Positions 1 to 8,233 of a stretch of DNA of 31,718 nucleotides are shown here, piece after piece. The notes under the pieces are model-generated. The model searched no databases. It worked only from the letters and a program-made list of their open reading frames with translations, and was not told where the DNA came from. Source of the stretch: Treponema sp. (GTDB taxonomy: Bacteria > Spirochaetota > Spirochaetia > Treponematales > Treponemataceae); NCBI GenBank assembly GCA_016297805.1, contig JAEDFX010000016.1:1-31718 (forward strand). The letters are read 5' to 3'. The stretch's first letter is position 1. Each line of letters begins with the position of its first letter. The translations under genes and the position numbers were made by a program.

Positions 1-292
1 TTTTTGTACCAGATGAAGTCATGTAATAATCTACAGTCTTATTATTACTAAATTTGATTGTAGTAATAACTAATCCCATATTTCCAGTATCTGCTTCCCA
101 TGTTGTACCGGCAAATGGATCTTCTGCATTATTCGATGTATTTGCAGTTTCTTCTGTAGTAGTTTCTGTTGTATTAGTATCGTTTGTGTCATTTGAATTA
201 CTATCAGATGAACTAGGATTACTACATGCAATAAAAGACAATGTAAGCATTACCGAAGCAATTATTGCTACAACCTTGATTAATTTTTTCAT
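1..292 (-). CDS. Putative lipoprotein, N-terminal part (runs off the window)
   Basis: Reading the minus strand from an ATG at 292-290 gives an uninterrupted frame to the window edge (97 residues). A Shine-Dalgarno AAGGAG lies at 304-299. The protein starts MKKLIKVVAIIASVML, a basic then hydrophobic signal peptide, and reaches a cysteine at residue 23 in the context SFIAC, a relaxed spirochaete-type lipobox. A low-complexity linker rich in Ser, Asn, Asp and Thr follows (about residues 24-58), then FAGTTWEAD, which resembles the start of small beta-rich lipoproteins in treponemes. It is probably exported and lipid-anchored. The function is unknown and the C-terminus is missing. The gene is divergent from the regulator at 502-822. 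Confidence 0.75.
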   Translation of the reverse strand, partial: MKKLIKVVAIIASVMLTLSFIACSNPSSSDSNSNDTNDTNTTETTTEETANTSNNAEDPFAGTTWEADTGNMGLVITTIKFSNNKTVDYYMTSSGTK

Positions 293-395
293 AAAACACT
301 CCTTAGATTTATTTGAAAATTCACAGAAACTAACTTTCAACGAAAGTTTTATAATTTATAAATGTCTGTTTAATTTTCAATACCTAAATCTTAAT

Positions 396-439
396 AAGAG
401 TAATTATACTACATATATAAGGGTAATTCAATTACTCTT
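396..439. repeat. 10-bp perfect inverted repeat in the divergent intergenic region
   Basis: AAGAGTAATT (396-405) and AATTACTCTT (430-439) are exact reverse complements. A third related half-site, AGGGTAATT (420-428), lies between them. On the plus strand the right arm runs into TTTTTTG, so the structure could act as a weak terminator or attenuator. Lying between two divergent genes, one encoding a DNA-binding protein, it could equally be an operator. The stem is AT-rich, so either role is uncertain. Confidence 0.4.
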
Positions 440-501
440 TTTTGTTTTAATAGTAATGTCATTCAATTTTGATAAAGCTTTATTTAATTGAAAATGATTC
501 T

Positions 502-822
502 ATGAAATTAAATGAAATACAAAACAGACTTGGTGAAAATATAAAGCAGATTAGGAAAGCAAAAAAATTAACTCAGTTCCAGCTTGCCGAGAAAGCTAAT
601 GTTTCTGAGGATACAATAAAAAGTCTGGAACAAGGACGAACCTGGTGTTCAGATAATACTCTCTCCCAAATCACAGAAGCCCTGGAAATTGATGTAGTAA
701 AACTATTTATGCCTGTTGGAGATTCATTTAAGAAAAATAAAGAGAAATCAGCGCAACTAAAAACAGCTATTGCAGCTGATGTTAGAAATTATGTAAATGA
801 AATATTAAGAGAATTTGAATAA
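502..822 (+). CDS. XRE-family helix-turn-helix regulator
   Basis: A small protein of 106 residues if it starts at the ATG at 502 (MKLNEIQ); an upstream in-frame TTG at 469 would add 11 residues. No convincing ribosome site precedes either, so the start is uncertain. Residues about 10-63 form a classic Cro/C1-type helix-turn-helix, with recognition region LTQFQLAEKANVSEDTIKSL followed by EQG and a hydrophobic helix (ITEALEI). The rest is a short Lys- and Ala-rich helical tail without a sensor domain. It probably acts as a dimeric repressor or activator. It sits between a lipoprotein gene and the chemosensory operon, and nearby inverted repeats (396-439 and 863-909) are candidate binding sites, which is inference. 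Confidence 0.75.
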   Translation: MKLNEIQNRLGENIKQIRKAKKLTQFQLAEKANVSEDTIKSLEQGRTWCSDNTLSQITEALEIDVVKLFMPVGDSFKKNKEKSAQLKTAIAADVRNYVNEILREFE

Positions 823-862
823 GTTATAAAATCCAACTAGCACAAGTAAATCTTCATTAGCC

Positions 863-909
863 CGAAATTCGAGTTTTTTGAAAATTATACATAAAATTCG
901 AAATTCGAA
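863..909. promoter_or_regulatory. Repeated CGAAATTCGA motif upstream of the chemosensory operon
   Basis: CGAAATTCGA occurs at 863-872 and again at 899-908, 36 bp apart. The second copy is extended to TTCGAAATTCGAA (897-909), two TTCGAA palindromes side by side. The pair lies between the regulator gene and the first che gene, where an operator is expected. A possible -10 TATAAT lies at 950-955, but no good -35 was found. Operator function is inferred from position and symmetry only. Confidence 0.4.
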
Positions 910-967
910 CTATTTAATTGCTTTTTTTTTATTGAGAGATTTATTTTTTTATAATAAACTTTCAAAT

Positions 968-1456
968 ATGCAGAATGAAATGTTGGATTTAATAAAGAAA
1001 GAAAAGTCGCATAAAACAGAAACCTCTGAAAAATCAAAAAAGAATACTTGGCTTGTCTTTACAATTGGCAAAAAACTTTATGCCCTTCCTGCTGGAAATG
1101 TAAAGGAAATTTTGCGTGATACAGAAATTTTCCCTCTTCCTTTTGCCCCAGATTACCTTAATGGTGTTGTAAACCGTTATGGAGATCCTTATGCTGTAAT
1201 AGACCCGGCCATACTAATTAATGAACCAGCACAGACTTCACTTCTTTTTATTGTAATTAATGATGAAAGTCATTCCTGCTTTAGAATTACAGATGTAAAA
1301 GATTTTTACACTACCGATGAAAAGAATCTTGTTCATTTTGCCCAGGCAGATTTGACAGACTTTTTTGAAGGTACAATCAACATTAATGGAGAAGAAGCAC
1401 TTGTTTTAAAAACTCAGGTATTTCTTGACCAGCTAGGAAACGATATTGCATCCTGA
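968..1456 (+). CDS. cheW: CheW-like coupling protein
   Basis: The domain after about residue 25 fits CheW: WLVFTIGKKLYALP, then VKEILRDTEIFPLPFAPDYLNGVVNRYGDPYAVID, which contains the signature positions of the fold (strand, NGVVNRYG, IDP). CheW scaffolds link chemoreceptors to CheA. From the ATG at 968 the product has 162 residues, a normal length. The open frame extends back to a TTG at 878, but that extension is Lys/Phe-rich and not CheW-like. An in-frame ATG at 980 is also possible. No Shine-Dalgarno precedes 968. It is the first gene of a run in which each gene overlaps or closely follows the last. Confidence 0.8.
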   Translation: MQNEMLDLIKKEKSHKTETSEKSKKNTWLVFTIGKKLYALPAGNVKEILRDTEIFPLPFAPDYLNGVVNRYGDPYAVIDPAILINEPAQTSLLFIVINDESHSCFRITDVKDFYTTDEKNLVHFAQADLTDFFEGTININGEEALVLKTQVFLDQLGNDIAS

Positions 1457-1910
1457 TGAGAATTTTATAAGCATTGTATACACAAATATAGATTTTCTTA
1501 TTCCCAAAAAAGATGTTCTGACAGCCCTTTCCTGTGTAAAAGCAGACTTTATTGTAGATGAAACAGGGACAAAAAAAATAAAAATAGATTCCCAGTTACT
1601 TTCATATATAAATTTTGACCGCTATGCAGAATTTCTTAATCAGCCTTTAAAAACAGTCAGCATAAAAAATTGCATTATTATAAATTCAACATCACTTATT
1701 TCAGGTGAAGACAAAATTGCACTTATTACAAGTGGTGAATGCAGAGTTAAACAGATAAAATTTAATGAGTTTTCTTTATTTTCAAATTTTTATGGAACTC
1801 ATTTTAATAAAAAAGGCATTTTAGCCTGTAAGTTCAATTCAGATAAAACAATCAGTTATCTGATTGAAACAGAAACTTTCTTGCAGAAATATCTGGAGCA
1901 AAAAAAATGA
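1446..1910 (+). CDS. Small unassigned protein of the chemosensory operon
   Basis: 154 residues from a TTG at 1446, which overlaps the cheW-like stop by 11 bases. The start is supported by AGGAAA at 1435-1440 with a 5-base spacer, and no in-frame ATG exists near it. The stop overlaps the cheB start. The sequence opens with beta-strand-like segments (FISIVYTNIDFLIPKKDVLTAL) reminiscent of the first strands of a CheW domain, but the conserved NGxxxxRG region is missing. It could be a diverged coupling protein or a system-specific accessory factor. I do not recognise a family. No signal peptide or membrane helix is visible. Its embedded position argues that it works with CheB, CheR and CheA. Confidence 0.65.
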   Translation: MHPDENFISIVYTNIDFLIPKKDVLTALSCVKADFIVDETGTKKIKIDSQLLSYINFDRYAEFLNQPLKTVSIKNCIIINSTSLISGEDKIALITSGECRVKQIKFNEFSLFSNFYGTHFNKKGILACKFNSDKTISYLIETETFLQKYLEQKK

Positions 1911-2941
1911 TGCGTGTGTTAATTGGAGATAGTTCCGCAGTCAGCCGTTCTGTTCAAAAAGAAATTTTAAAACAGACAAATCGTTATGAATTTTGTGCCG
2001 ATGCAGTAACAGAAAAAGAATTTCTTACAAAATTAAAGAATTTAAAACCTGATGTAATTGTACTGGATTCAGCACTTTTTACAGGTAAGCGAATAGAATC
2101 TATTTTTTCAATCATAAAAGAAAGTAAAACTCCAGCTCTGATTTATGTACCTGCAGAATGTATAAATTATGCCACTCCATCAGGCATTTACACCATGACA
2201 AAACCTTCTTTTATTGATTCTTCTGAAGAAAAACTTAAGAATTATGCTATTTTCTTTGACCAGACTATGCGCAAGGCCGAAAGAGAAATAATGTTCGGTA
2301 ACATGCACAATACAAAATCTTCAACCGAAAATGAAAATCTTGTAATAGAAACTGGAAAGAAATACGCAGCCGTTTGTGTGGGAGTTTCTACAGGTGGCCC
2401 CGGAACCTTACTGGAACTTTTAAAATCTATTGGTCCAAATTTTCCATTGCCAATTTTTATTACCCAGCATATTGATTCTTTTTTTGATAAAAATCTTATT
2501 TTCTGGTTGAACACTAATTCACCACTTCCAGTTCATCTGGCCATAGATAATCTTGAACCGGAAGCAGGACATGTATATTTTGCTCCATCTGATTATCATC
2601 TTACTTTTACAAAAAAAGATTTATCTAATTATGTGCTTACTTTAAATCACGATGAGCCTGTAAATTTTTTACGCCCGTCAGTAGATAAGATGTTTGAAAG
2701 TGCGGCTCAAGTTTTTGGTGACAAATGTATTGGAGTTTTACTTACAGGAATGGGAAATGACGGAGCAAAAGGATGCTGCCTCTTAAAAGAAAAAGGCAGC
2801 TATACAATTACTCAAGATGAAAAATCCTGTGTTATTTACGGAATGCCAAAAGCAGCTTACGAAGCTGGTGGTTCCATAGAAGTTCTGCCATTAAATAAAA
2901 TTGCAGAAAGATTAAAACAGTTATGTGAGAAAAAACAATGA
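1907..2941 (+). CDS. cheB: CheB-type chemoreceptor methylesterase with degraded receiver
   Basis: 344 residues, two domains. The C-terminal methylesterase (about 153-340) has the catalytic triad in family positions: Ser161 in GVSTGGPG, His188 in ITQHID and Asp285 in GMGNDG. It would remove methyl groups from chemoreceptor glutamates. The N-terminal receiver (about 1-115) is eroded: the usual acidic pair DD is D8-S9, and the phosphoacceptor-like Asp54 (VIVLDS) is present, but the following MPxMDG motif is lost and the Thr/Ser switch region reads YVPAE. Lys99 remains in a TKP context. Phospho-control may therefore be altered. GGAG at 1895-1898 precedes the ATG, a second ATG follows at 1910, and the stop overlaps cheR. 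Confidence 0.88.
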   Translation: MMRVLIGDSSAVSRSVQKEILKQTNRYEFCADAVTEKEFLTKLKNLKPDVIVLDSALFTGKRIESIFSIIKESKTPALIYVPAECINYATPSGIYTMTKPSFIDSSEEKLKNYAIFFDQTMRKAEREIMFGNMHNTKSSTENENLVIETGKKYAAVCVGVSTGGPGTLLELLKSIGPNFPLPIFITQHIDSFFDKNLIFWLNTNSPLPVHLAIDNLEPEAGHVYFAPSDYHLTFTKKDLSNYVLTLNHDEPVNFLRPSVDKMFESAAQVFGDKCIGVLLTGMGNDGAKGCCLLKEKGSYTITQDEKSCVIYGMPKAAYEAGGSIEVLPLNKIAERLKQLCEKKQ

Positions 2942-4287
2942 CAGAATCGGCCTTACAATCTGTAATTCAAAAAATCTATGATTTCTCAGGCTTAAAAATA
3001 GCATCACCTCAGATTGAAGGCTTAAAGAATTTAATAAGAGAACTGTCGTCAAAACAAGGCATATCTCCAGAAGAATATTGCAATTGTATAAATTCCAGTC
3101 ATCCAGATTTTCCCTTGATTATTAACCAGGTAACAGTAAATGAGACTTACTTTTTTAGGGAAGAAAAACAGTTTGACATTTTAAAGAATAATATATTTCC
3201 AAAATTTGCAGGAAAGAAAATGAACATCTGGTGCGGAGCCTGTTCAACAGGTGAAGAACCTATCTCGTTACTGGCAATGGCACTTTCCTGCAATGTGGAC
3301 GTTACTGTTTTTGCTTCAGATATTGATGATAATGCCCTTAATAAAATAAAAGACGGTATTTACTCAAAATTTTCTTTCCGAACAGATGGAAGCAAATATC
3401 ATGAACTTTTAAGGCCTTATTACACTGAAAATAATGATAAATATGTTTTCAAAAAAGATTTTATTGCACGAATAAACCTGTACAAATATAACCTTACTGA
3501 AGAAACCCGTTTTCCATTTTCAGAATCACTGGATTTGATTTTTCTTAGAAATGTGTTCATTTATTTTAACCAGGATATTCGCAAAAAAATTTCTAAAAAT
3601 ATATCCTATAAATTAAATGATGGAGGTGCTCTTTTTTATTCCATGAATGAAATAGGCAGCCTTGATGACAGGATTATTCCATCTTCCCTTTATAAAACAA
3701 ACATTGGTTCTGTTTATTACTTTCTAAAAGGAACAAAAACTGAAAAGGATAAAAAAATTTTACATCAGGAAAAACAAAAAAATCTTGATGAACTTTTTGA
3801 CAAAATAAAAAAGCTGAATTCACTTACAAAAACTGCAGAACAAAAAATACCAGAAAAAAAAGCTGAACAAAAATCAGAAATAATCAATGAACCTGATATG
3901 CAGGAATATTTTGAAAAAGTCTGTCACGAAATAAATTCAAGCAATTTTGAAAATGCAAGAAAACTTACACAAAACATAACTTCTGCAAAAAATAAGGTCT
4001 TTTTTTATTTTCTTCAAGGCTACACAGAATATTATGCCGATAATAAAGAAAATGCGGAAAAACTTTTTTCTACAGCCGAATTACTGAAGAAAGATTTTTG
4101 GCCTGCTTACTTTTATCATGGACTTGTTTTAAAAGATATTGGAAAAAAAGAAAAATCAAATTTCTGTTTTGAAAAATGTACTGCGCTTTTAGATTCTTTT
4201 GGTGCAAATAATCCTTATAATTTTATACTGGATTCATTTAGCCCTTCTTACATCTATTCGCTGTGCAGAACAATGATACAGTCATAA
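2938..4287 (+). CDS. cheR: CheR-type chemoreceptor methyltransferase with helical-repeat tail
   Basis: 449 residues, longer than the usual CheR of about 280. The N-terminal helical region leads to NETYFFRE (about residues 67-74), the SAM-binding loop CGACSTGEEP (about 98-107), FASDIDDNAL (acidic SAM ribose contact) and LRNVFIYF (about 202-209), all CheR hallmarks. It transfers methyl groups from SAM to receptor glutamates. After residue 270 a Lys/Glu-rich linker leads to helices with a TPR-like pattern (about 320-449), as in CheR proteins tethered by TPRs rather than by binding a receptor C-terminal pentapeptide. Start ATG overlaps the cheB stop, implying translational coupling. The receptors encoded here lack an NWETF-type pentapeptide, consistent with another docking mode. 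Confidence 0.9.
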   Translation: MTESALQSVIQKIYDFSGLKIASPQIEGLKNLIRELSSKQGISPEEYCNCINSSHPDFPLIINQVTVNETYFFREEKQFDILKNNIFPKFAGKKMNIWCGACSTGEEPISLLAMALSCNVDVTVFASDIDDNALNKIKDGIYSKFSFRTDGSKYHELLRPYYTENNDKYVFKKDFIARINLYKYNLTEETRFPFSESLDLIFLRNVFIYFNQDIRKKISKNISYKLNDGGALFYSMNEIGSLDDRIIPSSLYKTNIGSVYYFLKGTKTEKDKKILHQEKQKNLDELFDKIKKLNSLTKTAEQKIPEKKAEQKSEIINEPDMQEYFEKVCHEINSSNFENARKLTQNITSAKNKVFFYFLQGYTEYYADNKENAEKLFSTAELLKKDFWPAYFYHGLVLKDIGKKEKSNFCFEKCTALLDSFGANNPYNFILDSFSPSYIYSLCRTMIQS

Positions 4288-4296
4288 GGATATAAA

Positions 4297-6381
4297 ATGG
4301 AGATAGATAAGAGAGTTTTTGTTCAGGATTATGTTACCGAAGCTAGAGAAAATTTAGATACTCTTGATGATCTTGCAATTCAGATTATAAATGATAATCG
4401 TAATTCTGATTATCTAAAGGAAGTTTTACGCATTCTCCACACATTAAAAGGTTCTTCCAGAATGCTGGAATTTTTTCAAATTGAAAAACTTCTAAATACA
4501 ACAGAAACTTTATTTAAAAACATTCAAAGCAATCAGGTAGAAATTTCCATTTCTATAGCTCAGCTTTTAATGAGCATCTGTTCTGCTATCCGTACATCAG
4601 TAGACAAAATTTCAAAAGAAGTTGATTACACCATAGAAAATTACGATTTTATCATTCTTAATATAAATAAAGCCATTGAAGGGGAACCATTTTCCGTTAA
4701 CTTAAATATAAATAAAACTGAGAATTCTGATATAGAAGAAAACATAAAAGAAGTTCAGAACATTAATGATTCTAAAACTATAAAAGTTCAAATTTCTCAA
4801 ATTGATACAATTTTACAGTCTCTGGACAAATTGATTATGCGACAGATAAAACTGAAAACTGAAATCAGTGCTTTGGGAAATCAGGCAAAAGGAGAGAATT
4901 ACAAAAATCTGGCTGAACTTTCAGAAAACATGGATGTTCTTGAAAGGCAAAGTGTTGAAATACAGAAGCAGATTATTACCTTAAGAATGCTTCCCTTTGA
5001 CATGATTCTGCAGCCAATAAAAGTTTCAATTGTTCAGGAAGCAATAAAATGCGGAAAAAATGTTGATTTTGATATTCCCCACTCAGAAATTACAATTGAT
5101 AAAGCCATACTTGAAAAACTTCCTCCTATTTTGATTCACCTGGCAAGAAATTCTCTAGACCATGGAATAGAAAGCATTGAAGAACGCATAAAAAAAGGAA
5201 AAAGTGAACAAGGACACCTTTCCATAAAAGTCAGTCAGGTCTCAAACAGAATTTTTGTTTCCATATCTGATGATGGGCGTGGAATTGATTATGAAAAAAT
5301 CCGTTCTAAAGCCGTAAAACTTTATCCAGAAAGAGAAAATGAAATTACTCTTATGGATGAAACAAACCTTTTGCAGTTTATTTTCGCGTCAGGATTTTCT
5401 ACAAAAGATGAACAGACTGAACTTTCTGGAAGAGGAATTGGCCTGGATGTTGTTCGTTCTGAAATAGAAAAATTAAAAGGAAAAATCAGCATTGAAACAG
5501 AAAAAGATAAAGGTACAACTTTTGAACTTTCACTGCCTTCATCACTAGCTACACAAGATGGGCTTTTAGTAAAAATGGGCAGCAATTCCTACCTCATTTT
5601 AAGTCACTACATAAAAGAAATTGTTACTGTTCAGAAAACTCAATTTTTGCAGCTTCAGCATGGTCCTGTAATTAATGTTCATAACCAGCTGATTCCTGTT
5701 TATGATTTTGATTCAATTACTGGCAAAATTACTCAGAATTCAGAATCGCTAAAAGAAGAAACTCCTGTTGTTGTTATTGAATACTTAAATAAAAAAATTG
5801 GAATTAAGACTGATGAAATTCTTCATTACAGTACTGTTGTTATAAAACCATTACCTCCGATTTTAAAGAATTTTGAAGCTCTTCAGGGCGTTATTTTTGA
5901 TGATAATTACAAAATAATTCCTGTTTTGAATATTCCTGATGCAATGCGCCGTTTTAAATCAATCAATATTTACGATGTAAAAAATCTTGAAGTTCAGAAA
6001 AAACGTAAGGTTTATTCTATCCTCGTTGTTGATGATTCCCATACAACCCGTCATATTGAACAGATAATTCTTGAAGCCGAAAACTACAAAGTTTCCACAG
6101 CCTGCGATGGAATTGATGCCCTGGAAAAAATGAAACAAAACCATTTTGATCTTGTAATTACAGATGTAAAAATGCCTAGAATGGACGGTTTTGTACTCAT
6201 TCACAACATGCGTCATACAGAAAATCTTAAAAATATTCCTGTGATTGTAATTTCATCTGTTTTTGAATCTGATACAAAAGAAAAAGTTTCCTCATTAGGA
6301 GCTCAAGGCTACATTGTAAAGTCTGATTTTGAACGAGAAAACTTAGTTGAAAAAGTAAGGGAGCTTTTGAATGACAGATAA
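4297..6381 (+). CDS. cheA: Hybrid CheA histidine kinase with C-terminal receiver
   Basis: 694 residues. Domains in order: Hpt (1-110, phospho-accepting His48 in HTLKGSSR); a linker and dimerisation helices (about 155-235); an HATPase catalytic domain with N-box LARNSLDHG near residue 284, DDGRGID near 323 and GRGIGLDVV near 378; a CheW-like regulatory domain (about 420-560); and a CheY-like receiver (about 570-690) with the acidic pair in VVDDS, phosphoacceptor Asp623 in VITDVKMPRMDG, a Ser switch at 653 and Lys675. No obvious P2 domain. The fused receiver suggests internal phosphotransfer or a phosphate sink, as in FrzE- or Pil/Chp-type pathways; no separate cheY is found in the window. AAGGAT precedes the ATG. 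Confidence 0.92.
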   Translation: MEIDKRVFVQDYVTEARENLDTLDDLAIQIINDNRNSDYLKEVLRILHTLKGSSRMLEFFQIEKLLNTTETLFKNIQSNQVEISISIAQLLMSICSAIRTSVDKISKEVDYTIENYDFIILNINKAIEGEPFSVNLNINKTENSDIEENIKEVQNINDSKTIKVQISQIDTILQSLDKLIMRQIKLKTEISALGNQAKGENYKNLAELSENMDVLERQSVEIQKQIITLRMLPFDMILQPIKVSIVQEAIKCGKNVDFDIPHSEITIDKAILEKLPPILIHLARNSLDHGIESIEERIKKGKSEQGHLSIKVSQVSNRIFVSISDDGRGIDYEKIRSKAVKLYPERENEITLMDETNLLQFIFASGFSTKDEQTELSGRGIGLDVVRSEIEKLKGKISIETEKDKGTTFELSLPSSLATQDGLLVKMGSNSYLILSHYIKEIVTVQKTQFLQLQHGPVINVHNQLIPVYDFDSITGKITQNSESLKEETPVVVIEYLNKKIGIKTDEILHYSTVVIKPLPPILKNFEALQGVIFDDNYKIIPVLNIPDAMRRFKSINIYDVKNLEVQKKRKVYSILVVDDSHTTRHIEQIILEAENYKVSTACDGIDALEKMKQNHFDLVITDVKMPRMDGFVLIHNMRHTENLKNIPVIVISSVFESDTKEKVSSLGAQGYIVKSDFERENLVEKVRELLNDR

Positions 6382-8206
6382 AAGTAAAAAAACAATTCTC
6401 ATTGCAGAAAGTTCAGCTACATTAGGAAAACTCATTCAAAAAACTCTTGAAGAAAATGGATTTTCAACAATTCTTTGTCAGGACGGTTTTGAAGCCCTAA
6501 AAACGGCAATCAACAAAAAACCAGACTGTCTTATTGCAAATAAAATTCTTTCAACTATTGATGGTATTCAAATATGTTCTGTACTTAAACAAGGGTATGA
6601 ACTTACAGATATTTCCTGCATTTTATTTTCCCCAGAAGAAAACTCTTCTGATTTTTGGACAGATATTTCATTAGCAGATAAAGTTATTAGTCTTTCACCA
6701 GACAATTTAGGTGATATTGTAATCGCCGTTTCTGAACTTTTAAATGAGGAACGAGTTTTGCTTTCAACTTTTAAGGATTCAGATTTTAATGACTTTGATG
6801 AAGATACACTTTCTTTGTGTGCAATAAAAGCAATGGAAAAAAGCGGTTTTTATTCGAATATCTTAAAAAAAATACTTGATATTACTCAATACATTGAAGA
6901 CCTTGATGAACTTATAGAACATATTTTCCAGCTTCTATATGAAATTTCCCTTTTTGATGCAGCTACTATAATTTTAAAAGATACACCTCATTATTTATAT
7001 TCAACAGGCACTGAATATCTGAACGAAAATTCTACAAAAACTTTCTTAAACATATGTAAGGCTGATTATGAAACCCAGGTAAATAGTTCCAGTTCAATTG
7101 ATTATGAAATTAATTTTATAAAAGGCCTGAATTTTCCATCAGAAAATCTTAAAAATTATTCCTCTTATGTTATGTTCCCTATTGGCAACAATGAAATAAT
7201 CGGAACAATTCATCTGGCCTCTTCTAAAAAGAAATATTTTAACTATAAAATACAGTCTTCCATACAACTTTTGACATTCTCATTAAATCATATTATTGCA
7301 GAAGCTGTTAAGAGAAAAAAACTAGCACTTTCGGAAAGTAAACTCCGCTCTACATTTTCGAAATTTGTACCAGAAGAAATTATTGAAGATCTTCTTTCCC
7401 AGGAAAACACAACTAATGAACAGTCAAATAATGAAAAACGTAAAGTTGCCGTATTAATCTGTGATATCAGAAACTTTACCTCCATCAGCGAAATTAATCA
7501 GCCTGAAAATGTCGTAGGATTTTTGAACGGCTACTTCAGTCTAATGGTTGACATTATCAAAAAACACGGTGGATCAATTGATAAGTTCATTGGAGATGCA
7601 ATTATGGCCTTATTTGGAGCTCCTATCAGTTATGTTGATAATGCACAAAGAGCTGTAGAGGCAGCAATGGAAATGGTAAAAAATCTTGAAGTAGTTAATA
7701 CCTCTATTTTGAACTTTCCAGATGGAATGAATTTTGACATAGGAATTGGAATCCACTATGGCGAAGTTATTGTAGGCAACATTGGAAGTAAAGAAAAAAC
7801 TAATTACACAGTAATTGGTGATTCTGTGAATCTTACATCCCGTCTGGAAGGACTTACAAAACAGTACGGTGCCAGAATCATGATTTCTCAGGATACAAAA
7901 GATGAACTTAATGAAAAAATCTATACTCACCTTCTGGATAAAGTAAGGGTAAAAGGAAAGCAAAAAGGTGTTCAGATTTATAGAGTAGATGAAAAACCTT
8001 TACCTTCTGATTTTTCAGATAACTACCAAAAGGGACTTAATCTTTATATGAATGGAGCCTGGACTCTGGCACTTTCGTATTTTGATAAAGCATTGGAAAT
8101 TCTGCCGGCTGATAAAGCTGCAAAATTAATGAAGCAAAGATGTGAAGAGTTTATAGAAACCCCTCCAGAAGATTGGAATGGGGCTGTTGCTCTGACAAGT
8201 AAATAA
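6371..8206 (+). CDS. Class III adenylate cyclase with pseudo-receiver and GAF-like region
   Basis: 611 residues; the ATG overlaps the cheA stop by 11 bases and has AGGGAG upstream. Residues 1-125 resemble a receiver, but the phosphoacceptor position is Asn57 (DCLIANKIL), so it is a pseudo-receiver. Residues about 160-315 fit a GAF-like sensor, followed by a signalling helix. The cyclase domain (about 355-540) has both metal aspartates (Asp365 in CDIRNFTS, Asp409 in IGDAIMALFG), Lys405 and Asp484 as adenine-selecting residues, and Asn487 and Arg491 for the transition state, so it should make cAMP from ATP. A short TPR-like tail follows. Position directly after cheA implies control by the chemosensory complex. 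No membrane helix is seen. Confidence 0.88.
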   Translation: MTDKSKKTILIAESSATLGKLIQKTLEENGFSTILCQDGFEALKTAINKKPDCLIANKILSTIDGIQICSVLKQGYELTDISCILFSPEENSSDFWTDISLADKVISLSPDNLGDIVIAVSELLNEERVLLSTFKDSDFNDFDEDTLSLCAIKAMEKSGFYSNILKKILDITQYIEDLDELIEHIFQLLYEISLFDAATIILKDTPHYLYSTGTEYLNENSTKTFLNICKADYETQVNSSSSIDYEINFIKGLNFPSENLKNYSSYVMFPIGNNEIIGTIHLASSKKKYFNYKIQSSIQLLTFSLNHIIAEAVKRKKLALSESKLRSTFSKFVPEEIIEDLLSQENTTNEQSNNEKRKVAVLICDIRNFTSISEINQPENVVGFLNGYFSLMVDIIKKHGGSIDKFIGDAIMALFGAPISYVDNAQRAVEAAMEMVKNLEVVNTSILNFPDGMNFDIGIGIHYGEVIVGNIGSKEKTNYTVIGDSVNLTSRLEGLTKQYGARIMISQDTKDELNEKIYTHLLDKVRVKGKQKGVQIYRVDEKPLPSDFSDNYQKGLNLYMNGAWTLALSYFDKALEILPADKAAKLMKQRCEEFIETPPEDWNGAVALTSK

Positions 8207-8233
8207 AACGTAAAAAGTAAGGAGTAAAGTTTT

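Noticed and set aside
54..491. Plus-strand open frame of 145 codons
   Set aside because: It is the shadow of the lipoprotein gene on the minus strand, which has a ribosome site, signal peptide and lipobox; the plus-strand translation has no such support.
878..967. N-terminal extension of the CheW-like protein from the TTG at 878
   Set aside because: The extension is not CheW-like, has no ribosome site and runs through the repeated CGAAATTCGA motif.
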